A stretch of DNA of 11,340 nucleotides, taken from positions 1-11,340 of the forward strand of contig DVLR01000242.1 of NCBI GenBank assembly GCA_018715425.1, read 5' to 3'. Positions within the stretch are counted from its first letter, which is position 1; the number at the start of each line of letters is the position of its first letter. The notes under the pieces were generated by a model that saw only the letters and a list, made by a program, of their open reading frames with translations, was not told where the DNA came from and did not search any database. The DNA is from Candidatus Merdenecus merdavium (lineage in GTDB: Bacteria > Bacillota > Clostridia > Lachnospirales > Lachnospiraceae). Of this stretch, positions 1 through 5,828 are shown in pieces. Position numbers and translations under genes: made by a program.

Positions 1-1
1 T

Positions 2-1618
2 ATTTATGAAACGGAACATAACTGTAGATTATGTATGAGAAAGGATTGTTCTATGAGGAAAATAAATCCAATTACAATTACTATATGCTCTCATGAAGGT
101 AAGAGAAAAGTGGTTGTGGATACAGAAGAAAATATATTGTCACTTCTAAGAGAAGAAGGTATCTATTATAGCACATCTTGTTCTGGAAGAGGTACATGTG
201 GAAAGTGCAAAATACAAGTAGTAGAAGGATTCATAGAGATATCCCCTGCTGATAAGGAATGGTTTCGTGAAGAGCAATTAAGAGCAGGGTATCGTTTGGC
301 TTGTCAAGCTTATCCAGTATCTGATTGTACTGTTGTTTTAGATTCAGATGATGAAAATGAGTTTGAAATATTAGCTAGTAACGAACAAGTAAAAGAGGGG
401 ACAAAAGAAAAGCTAAAGCCAGAATCTTCTTATTATGTAGTCGTGGATATCGGTACAACTACTATAGCTGGAGTCTTAATAGGAGGAGAAAGTCATAAGG
501 TTTTAAAAGAAAGTACCACCATCAATCATCAAAGAGTCTACGGAGGGGACGTAATATCTAGGATTCAAAATGCTAATGAAGGCAAGGCAGTTTCTCTTCG
601 CACCCTAATTAGAAAAGATTTATCGACCATCATAAAGGAATTACTTGTTCAAAATCAGGAGATAAAGGATAAAGTGGCTCGTGTTGTTCTTGCATGTAAC
701 ACGACTATGGTCCATTTGCTCATGGGATATTCATGCGAAACCTTAGGAAGATTTCCATTTACAAGCAATCATTTGAAAACCATAGAAGAAGAGTACAGAG
801 AAGTTATAGGGGATTCTTATTTAAATTGTAAGATAACTATCCTTCCAGGGATTAGTGGATTTGTTGGAGGAGATATTACATCGGGATTATTAGCGGCAAA
901 TGTTTTGCACAAAAAAGAAACATTTTTATTCGTGGATTTAGGAACCAATGGAGAAATGGCTTTAGGAAAACAAGACCATATCTTGGTAACATCGGCAGCA
1001 GCAGGACCAGCATTTGAAGGTGGTAATATCCAGTGTGGTGTTGGTAGTATACCAGGTGCCATTAGAAATGTAAGGATAGAAAATAAGAGAGCCATATGTG
1101 AAACCATCGGAGAACAAAAACCAATTGGTATTTGTGGCACTGGAGTAATAGCTACGATGTGGGAGCTAGTCAGAAACAATTTTGTGGATGATACTGGAAT
1201 GTTGGAAAAGGATTATGAAGATGGTTTTCCTCTAAGCTTAGAAGAACCTCCAATCGTCTTTACCCAAAAAGATATTAGAGAGTTGCAATTAGCGAAATCG
1301 GCCATACGCGCAGGAATCGAAACCTTAATGCTGAGAAGTAATACAACAAAAGAATCTGTTGATGTGGTTTATTTGGCTGGTGGATTCGGTTTTCGTTTAG
1401 ACATAGTTCAAGCTATTGGAATCGGACTCATACCAGAGGAATTTAGAAATAAGATTAAAATATTAGGAAATAGCTCTTTAAAAGGAGCGATGGAAGTGGC
1501 AATAGAACCTGAGAAAATAGAAGAGTGTGAAGCTCTAGTTAAGAAATCAGAGGAGCTTCACTTATCTAATGATCCAGATTTTAATGATTTGTACTTAGAG
1601 CATATGTTTTTTGAATGA
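2..1618 (+). CDS. Ferredoxin/ASKHA corrinoid-activation protein (RACo-like, DUF4445), 5' partial
   Basis: This is likely the ATP-dependent reductive activator of a corrinoid protein: it would reduce inactive Co(II) to Co(I) in a methyltransferase or corrinoid partner, as RACo and RamA do. Numbering from the ATG at 53 (521 aa), an N-terminal 2Fe-2S ferredoxin domain (about 5-95) has Cys43, Cys49, Cys52 and Cys84 (CX5CX2CX31C). The ASKHA/DUF4445 domain follows, with phosphate-binding DIGTTT (132-137), DLGTNGE (295-301), AGPAFEGG (317-324), GICGTG (359-364) and LAGGFG (441-446). The ATG at 53 has a good SD (AAGGA, 41-45). However, the same frame has no stop back to the left edge, and its upstream residues (NCRLCMRKDCSMR) resemble the Cys-rich tail of methionine-synthase-activation proteins. 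I therefore mark it as open on the left; it may be a fusion. The family call is firm; the corrinoid partner and the true N-terminus are unknown. Confidence 0.85.
   Translation: MYETEHNCRLCMRKDCSMRKINPITITICSHEGKRKVVVDTEENILSLLREEGIYYSTSCSGRGTCGKCKIQVVEGFIEISPADKEWFREEQLRAGYRLACQAYPVSDCTVVLDSDDENEFEILASNEQVKEGTKEKLKPESSYYVVVDIGTTTIAGVLIGGESHKVLKESTTINHQRVYGGDVISRIQNANEGKAVSLRTLIRKDLSTIIKELLVQNQEIKDKVARVVLACNTTMVHLLMGYSCETLGRFPFTSNHLKTIEEEYREVIGDSYLNCKITILPGISGFVGGDITSGLLAANVLHKKETFLFVDLGTNGEMALGKQDHILVTSAAAGPAFEGGNIQCGVGSIPGAIRNVRIENKRAICETIGEQKPIGICGTGVIATMWELVRNNFVDDTGMLEKDYEDGFPLSLEEPPIVFTQKDIRELQLAKSAIRAGIETLMLRSNTTKESVDVVYLAGGFGFRLDIVQAIGIGLIPEEFRNKIKILGNSSLKGAMEVAIEPEKIEECEALVKKSEELHLSNDPDFNDLYLEHMFFE
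40..55 (+). promoter_or_regulatory. SD site for possible internal start at 53
   Basis: AAGGA at 41-45 lies 7 nt before the ATG at 53 and would make that ATG the start of a stand-alone ferredoxin/ASKHA protein. The ATG at 35 in the same frame has no SD. If the upstream frame is coding, this site is either chance (AAG GAT also encodes Lys-Asp) or an internal re-initiation site. Confidence 0.45.
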
Positions 1619-1648
1619 GGCATATAATAAATTAAAGTTGGTAAGTAT

Positions 1649-1662
1649 GGTGGAACGTATTG
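1649..1662 (+). promoter_or_regulatory. SD plus TTG start of the deacetylase gene
   Basis: GGTGGA (1649-1654), a 5-nt spacer, then TTG. No ATG or GTG in frame lies closer to this SD, so the non-canonical start is well supported. A TTG start usually lowers translation. Confidence 0.6.
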
Positions 1663-2400
1663 AAACAAAGACCTGTCTATCAAATATGTATGATTGTTGA
1701 TTTGTGTTTGATGATTATCATTAGTATACTAGCGCTAAAAGTAAAGTTAAACCCTTCTTATACGAAGGAAAAAAATATAGGAACTATGAGTGTAGCTAGG
1801 GAGGAGCAGGCGGCAGGTGCTTCAGCAGAGGAAGGGAATGAGGTAAAACCTAAAATAGCTCTCACTTTTGATGATGGTCCACATCCTGTCTACACGTCGA
1901 AACTTCTTGATGGTTTGAAAAGTAGAGGAGTAAAGGCTACTTTTTTTATTGTTGGAAAGAATATTAATGGTAATGAAGAGATCGTGAAAAGAATGGATCA
2001 TGAGGGACATTTAATTGGAAATCATACCTTTAATCACGTTCAAATCAATTTACTGAATGATACAGAAGCACAAGAAGAATTAACAAAGACAAGTGACACC
2101 ATTGAAGAAATCACAGGGCATGGGACAGAGTATATACGCCCTCCCTTTGGAGTTTCTAAGAAAGGGCTTGATCAAGTGATTCCCATGATTTCTGTTTTAT
2201 GGACTGTGGATCCACTTGATTGGACTACGGAGAATGTGGATAAGGTAGTGAATCAGGTAGTGACGAAGGTAAAGGAAAATGATATTATATTATTACATGA
2301 TTATTATGATTCTTCTATTGAGGCAGCTTTTCGTATTATCGATATTTTACAAAAGGAAGGTTATGAATTTGTTACCGTCGATGAACTCATCTTGGACTAA
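1660..2400 (+). CDS. Membrane-anchored polysaccharide deacetylase (NodB / carbohydrate esterase 4)
   Basis: This metal-dependent enzyme would remove N-acetyl groups from peptidoglycan or another cell-surface amino-sugar polymer, outside the membrane. It has 246 aa. A hydrophobic segment at about 8-28 with no obvious cleavage site suggests an uncleaved signal anchor, followed by a polar linker to about residue 64. All five NodB motifs are present: TFDDG (69-73, base Asp71, metal Asp72), NHTFNH (121-126, metal His122 and His126), RPPFG (160-164), VDPLDW (183-188) and LLHD (211-214, His213). It should be active. The start is TTG at 1660 with GGTGGA at 1649-1654; the alternative ATG at 1690 would cut into the anchor. 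It lies 41 bp after the ASKHA gene and 68 bp before rarA, possibly co-transcribed, but function does not link it to either. The substrate cannot be told; PdaA-like spore or cell-wall roles are possible. Confidence 0.9.
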   Translation: MKQRPVYQICMIVDLCLMIIISILALKVKLNPSYTKEKNIGTMSVAREEQAAGASAEEGNEVKPKIALTFDDGPHPVYTSKLLDGLKSRGVKATFFIVGKNINGNEEIVKRMDHEGHLIGNHTFNHVQINLLNDTEAQEELTKTSDTIEEITGHGTEYIRPPFGVSKKGLDQVIPMISVLWTVDPLDWTTENVDKVVNQVVTKVKENDIILLHDYYDSSIEAAFRIIDILQKEGYEFVTVDELILD

Positions 2401-2468
2401 ATAACGGAAGATGAATCTATAAGTTCCCTATGTCTTGCTTAGGGGAAGATTAGGAAAGGATAAAGATC

Positions 2469-3788
2469 ATGGATTTATTTGATTACATGAGAAAAAGTAA
2501 GTTGGAAGAAGATGCACCTTTAGCATCTAGATTGCGCCCTACTACCTTAGATGAGGTGGTAGGACAGCAACATATCATCGGGAAAGACAAGTTGTTGTAT
2601 CGAGCAATTCAGGCGGACAAGCTAAGCTCTATCATATTCTATGGACCACCAGGTACAGGAAAAACAACTTTGGCCAAGGTAATTGCCAACTCCACCAGCG
2701 CTAATTTTACTCAGATGAATGCCACTGTAGCTGGAAAGAAAGATATGGAAGAAACCATTAAAGCTGCTCAGGATGCTTTGGGGATGTATGGAAAGAAAAC
2801 AATTTTATTTGTAGACGAGATCCATAGATTCAATAAAGGGCAACAAGATTATTTGCTACCTTTCGTAGAAGATGGTACGATTATTTTGATTGGGGCTACT
2901 ACAGAGAATCCTTACTTTGAAGTAAATCAAGCTTTAATATCTAGATCGATTATATTTGAATTATATCCTTTGGACAAAGAAGATATTAAACAATTGATTT
3001 ACCGGGCTATCACCGATATGGAAAGGGGTATGGGAGCGTATCAGGCTGTCATAGACGATGATTCCGTCGATTTTTTAGCTGATATCGCAGGAGGCGATGC
3101 ACGTACAGCCTTAAATGCAATAGAACTTGGTGTCTTAACAACAGACAGATCAGAAGATGGAAAGATCCATATTACCTTACCAGTAGCCACACAATGTGTT
3201 CAAAAAAGAGTGGTAAGGTATGATAAAGATGGTGATAATCATTACGATACGATTTCTGCTTTTATAAAAAGTATGCGAGGATCAGATCCTGATGCAGCCG
3301 TTTTTTATTTAGCTAAAATGCTTTATGCTGGAGAAAGTGTAACCTTTATATCTAGAAGAATTATGATTTGTGCAGCAGAAGATGTAGGAAATGCAGATCC
3401 AATGGCTTTAAATGTGGCTGTATCCGCAGCACAAGCAGTAGAGAGGGTAGGTATGCCAGAGGCACAAATTATTTTAAGCCAAGCAGTTTCTTACATAGCT
3501 ACAGCACCAAAGAGTAATGCAGCTTGCAACGCTATTATGGAGGCAAATCACGTAGTGCGATCGGTAAAAACAACGGTACCCCCTCACTTAATGGATGCTC
3601 ATTATAAAGGATCAAAGAACTTAGGAAAAGGGATTGGCTATAAATATGCTCATGATTATCCTAATCATTATGTAAAACAGCAGTATTTACCAACAGAGTT
3701 AGAAGGACAGACTTTTTATCATCCAACTGAAAATGGCTATGAGAAGAAAATTGTGGAGTATATGAAGAAAATAAAAGGTGAGAAATAA
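2469..3788 (+). CDS. rarA: Replication-associated recombination protein A (RarA/MgsA), AAA+ ATPase
   Basis: RarA (MgsA; eukaryotic homologue WRNIP1/Mgs1) is a tetrameric clamp-loader-like ATPase that acts at stalled replication forks with SSB and RecA. The 439-aa protein is full length. It shows Walker A GPPGTGKTT (59-67), Walker B FVDEIHR (114-120), sensor 1 GATTENP (142-148), a SRS arginine-finger region (158-160) and sensor 2 GGDARTALNAIE (208-219). The family-specific C-terminal tetramerisation part has KSMRGSDPDAA (267-277), EDVGNADPMAL (304-313) and DYPNHYVKQQYLP near residues 396-408. The start at 2469 has a strong SD (AGGAAAGGA, 2452-2460, 8-nt spacer). It is the last gene of a plus-strand run and converges on the DUF4364 gene. 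I see no U-rich plus-strand terminator after it. Confidence 0.96.
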   Translation: MDLFDYMRKSKLEEDAPLASRLRPTTLDEVVGQQHIIGKDKLLYRAIQADKLSSIIFYGPPGTGKTTLAKVIANSTSANFTQMNATVAGKKDMEETIKAAQDALGMYGKKTILFVDEIHRFNKGQQDYLLPFVEDGTIILIGATTENPYFEVNQALISRSIIFELYPLDKEDIKQLIYRAITDMERGMGAYQAVIDDDSVDFLADIAGGDARTALNAIELGVLTTDRSEDGKIHITLPVATQCVQKRVVRYDKDGDNHYDTISAFIKSMRGSDPDAAVFYLAKMLYAGESVTFISRRIMICAAEDVGNADPMALNVAVSAAQAVERVGMPEAQIILSQAVSYIATAPKSNAACNAIMEANHVVRSVKTTVPPHLMDAHYKGSKNLGKGIGYKYAHDYPNHYVKQQYLPTELEGQTFYHPTENGYEKKIVEYMKKIKGEK

Positions 3789-3847
3789 AAGATTCGATCC
3801 AAAGGAATCAGAGTAAAGTTTCTTACTAAGAAAACTAGACAGAAGAT

Positions 3848-3886
3848 AAAAATGAGTAAACCCATCAAATCATGAGTTTACTCATT
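3848..3886 (-). terminator. Intrinsic terminator of the DUF4364 operon
   Basis: Perfect 11-bp arms (3851-3861 and 3876-3886, AATGAGTAAAC on the plus strand), three more inner pairs after one mismatch, and a 6-nt loop. Read on the minus strand the hairpin is followed by TTTTT (3848-3852) and a T-rich stretch. The 5' arm lies inside the last codons of the DUF4364 gene and its TGA sits at the loop. On the plus strand there is no T-run, so any effect on rarA readthrough would be weak. Confidence 0.75.
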
Positions 3887-4380
3887 AAATATGCATAGAT
3901 TTCTTGGCTGTTTTTTTGCCAGTTGTTACAGATTGCCATAGCGGCTTCTTCATCAGGTACAGTGAGAGTTAGATCAACAAGATCTGAGTATTTCTCTTTT
4001 ACTTGGCAGCGAACAGCATATTCATGATTTGTTGTTTTATAGTAATCAGAAACCGTAGAGACCTCATTGCGAAGATCGTATCGGTTTTTATCTAGATATT
4101 CTATAATATCTTCTTTGATTGCATCAGAGATTCTATTTTCAAAAAATCCTAAAGTATTTTCGCCTTCTTCTGTAATATAGTACCTAGAGCTATTTCTGAT
4201 TGTTTCAGCTTTTAATAAATTTGAAGCAATTAACTCTGAAATAGCTTGTTGTAAATTAAAATAGGTAGTGTAATCTTTTTCTAAAATAAAATCTGATATT
4301 TGTGCATTGGTTAGCGGAAAGTTGACTTTTTGTAACATATATAAAACAATTAATTTATATAAAGTTAGTGATTCTGACAT
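3865..4380 (-). CDS. DUF4364 family protein, predicted winged-helix
   Basis: No biochemical function is known to me for this clostridial family. The 171-aa protein starts MSESLTLYKLIVLYML. Residues 1-75 look like a winged helix-turn-helix: two helices, a recognition-helix region around TTYFNLQQAISELIASNLL (38-56), then the wing SRYYITEEGEN (65-75). After a charged helix comes a beta-rich part (110-140) and a C-terminal helix. It is cytosolic, with no signal or membrane segment, and could be a transcription regulator. I chose the ATG at 4380 because AAAGGA (4390-4395) lies 9 nt before it and the N-terminus fits the family; longer starts at 4398 and 4422 have no suitable SD. Its SD touches the TGA of the radical SAM gene, 14 bp upstream, which implies an operon and probable translational coupling. 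Confidence 0.88.
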   Translation of the reverse strand: MSESLTLYKLIVLYMLQKVNFPLTNAQISDFILEKDYTTYFNLQQAISELIASNLLKAETIRNSSRYYITEEGENTLGFFENRISDAIKEDIIEYLDKNRYDLRNEVSTVSDYYKTTNHEYAVRCQVKEKYSDLVDLTLTVPDEEAAMAICNNWQKNSQEIYAYLMSKLMI

Positions 4381-4394
4381 GATTTTAATTCCTT

Positions 4395-5318
4395 TCATGG
4401 GCAAAAGAGTCGACCCTGCCACGTATTTCTTAATTTTAACTCTTTGTGGAGAGTTCCCAAAACCAGTTTTTTATTAGTGCTCCAAAGAGGTGCAAGGAGT
4501 AAAGACTTAGGTCCATCTCCAGTTAATCGGTGTACTACAATATTTGGAGATAACTGTTCTAGACAGTTAATGACAAGATCAATATACTCCTCTAATGTAA
4601 AGATATGAAAAGGTTGTTCCTGATAGAACATGCCAAGGTCTGTATTTTTTAAAACATGTAGCAGTTGTAGTTTTACACCTGATATAGGAAGAAAGTTTAA
4701 GTATTGTATGGTCTGAAGCATTTGTGCTTTGGTTTCTCCAGGTAGACCTAAAATCGTGTGTACAACAATGTTAATCCTTCTATTACTTAGCTCCTTAACG
4801 GCATGATCAAAAACAGATAATGGATACCTCCTTCTGATAAATTCAGCAGTGTTAGAATGTATGGTTTGAAGTCCTAACTCCACCCAAACGGGCTTTATTT
4901 TAGAAAGCTCTTCTAAGAGATCGAGTACATCTTCAGGAAGACAATCTGGTCTTGTGGCAATGGATAAGCCAACGACTTCTTCTAGTTCAATTGCAGCGTA
5001 AAAAAGTTTTCTTAAATAGTCTACAGGAGCATATGTATTAGTAAAAGCTTGAAAATAGGCGATGAAATGTTGGCCAGTTACCTTATTTTTACGAAGGTTT
5101 TTTTGAGCATTCACTTGATCTTGTATAGAAAGTGATGGATCTGCAGCAAAATCACCAGAACCTCCTCCGCTGCAAAAGATACAGCCGCGATCATCTAATG
5201 TACCATCCCGATTAGGGCAAGTCATTCCGCCGTGGATGGAGAGTTTATAAATTTTTTCGTGAAACTGTTCTTTCATTGCAAAATCGAAAGAATAGTATGG
5301 CCTATTATCCCAATTCAT
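4395..5318 (-). CDS. TIGR01212 family radical SAM protein (YhcC-like)
   Basis: This is a radical S-adenosylmethionine enzyme of a widespread family whose reaction is not established as far as I know. The 307-aa protein has the family's unusual widely spaced cluster motif: Cys34, Cys46 and Cys49 (CX11CX2C, in TCPNRDGTLDDRGCIFC), ligating the 4Fe-4S cluster that cleaves SAM. The family block KLSIHGGMTCPNRDG (25-39) and a GGGSGDF glycine-rich stretch follow. Downstream are ATRPDCLP, VELGLQT and HTILGLPGE, typical strands of the partial TIM barrel. The start at 5318 has AGGGG at 5324-5328, 5-nt spacer. It is the first gene of a two-gene operon with DUF4364, with a candidate promoter about 50 bp upstream. 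Length is normal; no auxiliary-cluster cysteine set is evident at the C-terminus. Confidence 0.92.
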   Translation of the reverse strand: MNWDNRPYYSFDFAMKEQFHEKIYKLSIHGGMTCPNRDGTLDDRGCIFCSGGGSGDFAADPSLSIQDQVNAQKNLRKNKVTGQHFIAYFQAFTNTYAPVDYLRKLFYAAIELEEVVGLSIATRPDCLPEDVLDLLEELSKIKPVWVELGLQTIHSNTAEFIRRRYPLSVFDHAVKELSNRRINIVVHTILGLPGETKAQMLQTIQYLNFLPISGVKLQLLHVLKNTDLGMFYQEQPFHIFTLEEYIDLVINCLEQLSPNIVVHRLTGDGPKSLLLAPLWSTNKKLVLGTLHKELKLRNTWQGRLFCP

Positions 5319-5365
5319 AAATACCCCTAAAATAAGAAATCATATTGTTAATATTACTTTCCTTA

Positions 5366-5394
5366 ATCATATCATTTCCACTATATCAATTCAA
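5366..5394 (-). promoter_or_regulatory. Candidate sigma-A promoter for radical SAM-DUF4364 operon
   Basis: On the minus strand, TTGAAT (5389-5394), a 17-nt spacer and TATGAT (5366-5371) form a good vegetative promoter (4/6 and 5/6 matches). Transcription would start near 5359 and leave a leader of about 40 nt before the ATG at 5318. Confidence 0.55.
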
Positions 5395-5510
5395 GGATTA
5401 TATTGTAAAGTGAGAAGAAGAAACTTCCTAAAATTATTCTGGTTATGTGATCATTGGTTCTAATGATGAACATATATTTTCATCACTGCCATTCTATCCA
5501 TAAATAAAAC

Positions 5511-5539
5511 TTCCTATTTTCTAGCAATTATGATATAGT
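5511..5539 (+). promoter_or_regulatory. Candidate extended -10 promoter for rho
   Basis: TATAGT (5534-5539) is preceded by TG at 5531-5532, giving an extended -10. At 17 nt upstream lies TTCCTA (5511-5516), a poor -35. If used, transcription starts near 5546 and the nested inverted repeats fall in the rho 5' leader. Confidence 0.35.
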
Positions 5540-5608
5540 TAAAATATCAAGAGGTCGCTGTCGTTTCTGATAAGAATCCCATTGGTTATCAACTAGAATA
5601 TAAATATT

Positions 5609-5638
5609 AATATAGAGAGAATAAGATTTTGGTGTCAA
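5609..5638 (-). promoter_or_regulatory. Candidate minus-strand promoter in left arm of inverted repeat
   Basis: On the minus strand a perfect TTGACA (5633-5638) is followed after 18 nt by TATATT (5609-5614). It points to the radical SAM operon, about 285 nt upstream of its start, so it would be a second, distal promoter. Confidence 0.4.
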
Positions 5639-5731
5639 AAGGGATAGGAAAATCATTTTTTCTAAGAACGGATCTAATGGCTATGTGTACAAAATGCGGG
5701 AGTATAGTTTGTACAACAATCTTTTGACACC
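5631..5731 (+). repeat. Nested inverted repeats, possible structured leader RNA or small element
   Basis: Outer arms GGTGTCAAAAG (5631-5641) and CTTTTGACACC (5721-5731) are perfect 11-bp complements, plus one G-U pair inside. They enclose an 8-bp hairpin with a TCAT loop (5645-5652 with 5657-5664, one G-U) and an 8-bp hairpin TGTACAAA / TTTGTACA (5686-5693 with 5708-5715, 14-nt loop). Together these could form a three-way junction in a rho leader RNA. Other readings are a protein-binding dyad between divergent promoters (each outer arm contains TTGACA pointing outward) or a 101-bp MITE with terminal repeats. I see no target-site duplication. One such 11-bp pair is expected about once by chance in a window this size and AT content, so the nesting is the main argument. 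Confidence 0.4.
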
Positions 5732-5804
5732 TGGAATCTAAAAATAGAGTATAGTAAGAAAGGAGTAGGTAAAAGTCATCTTATTGCAAGATTAAAGGTT
5801 GCAA

Positions 5805-5828
5805 ATGGTTTTTACTATAGTAAAATGA
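5805..5828 (+). CDS. Possible leader peptide (MVFTIVK) overlapping the rho start
   Basis: ATG at 5805 lies 6 nt after AAAGG (5794-5798) and opens a 7-codon frame ending in TGA at 5826-5828. That stop overlaps the rho ATG (5825-5827) as ATGA. rho itself lacks an SD at normal spacing, so ribosomes ending here could re-initiate on rho. Such a short frame can arise by chance; support is the SD, the spacing and the exact overlap. Confidence 0.3.
   Translation: MVFTIVK
5810..5825. repeat. 16-bp perfect palindrome touching the rho start codon
   Basis: TTTTACTATAGTAAAA is its own reverse complement and ends on the A of the rho ATG. As RNA it could make a weak hairpin at the start; as DNA it could be an operator. 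A palindrome of this length is expected somewhere in 11 kb of such AT-rich DNA about once, so only its position is notable. Confidence 0.45.

Larger units (their letters stand above)
5319..5824. other. 506-bp divergent intergenic region upstream of rho
   Basis: This AT-rich stretch separates the minus-strand radical SAM operon from plus-strand rho. I see no convincing protein gene longer than a few codons. It holds candidate promoters in both directions, a nested inverted-repeat block (5631-5731), a strong SD-like AAAGGAG (5759-5765) with no usable start codon after it, and the leader ORF and palindrome at the rho start. A rho leader of up to about 280 nt is possible. Confidence 0.6.

Noticed and set aside
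817..1179. 120-codon minus-strand frame inside the ASKHA gene
   Set aside because: It is the antisense shadow of a well-supported gene, with no SD and no recognisable family.
2424..2447. Small hairpin TTCCCTA / TAGGGGAA between the deacetylase gene and rarA
   Set aside because: Only about seven pairs with a G-U, no T-run after it, and rarA has its own SD right behind; not a terminator.
3815..3834. Hairpin after rarA (AGTTTCTT / AAGAAAACT)
   Set aside because: Short AT stem with a bulge and no following T-run, so I do not call it a rarA terminator.
3865..4422. Longer DUF4364 start at 4422
   Set aside because: It adds 14 residues overlapping the radical SAM gene, lacks an SD, and the family N-terminus begins at MSESLTLYK.
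5757..5790. Strong SD-like AAAGGAG (5759-5765) as the start of another leader gene
   Set aside because: No ATG or GTG follows at usable spacing; the nearest TTG (5784) gives only three codons before a stop.
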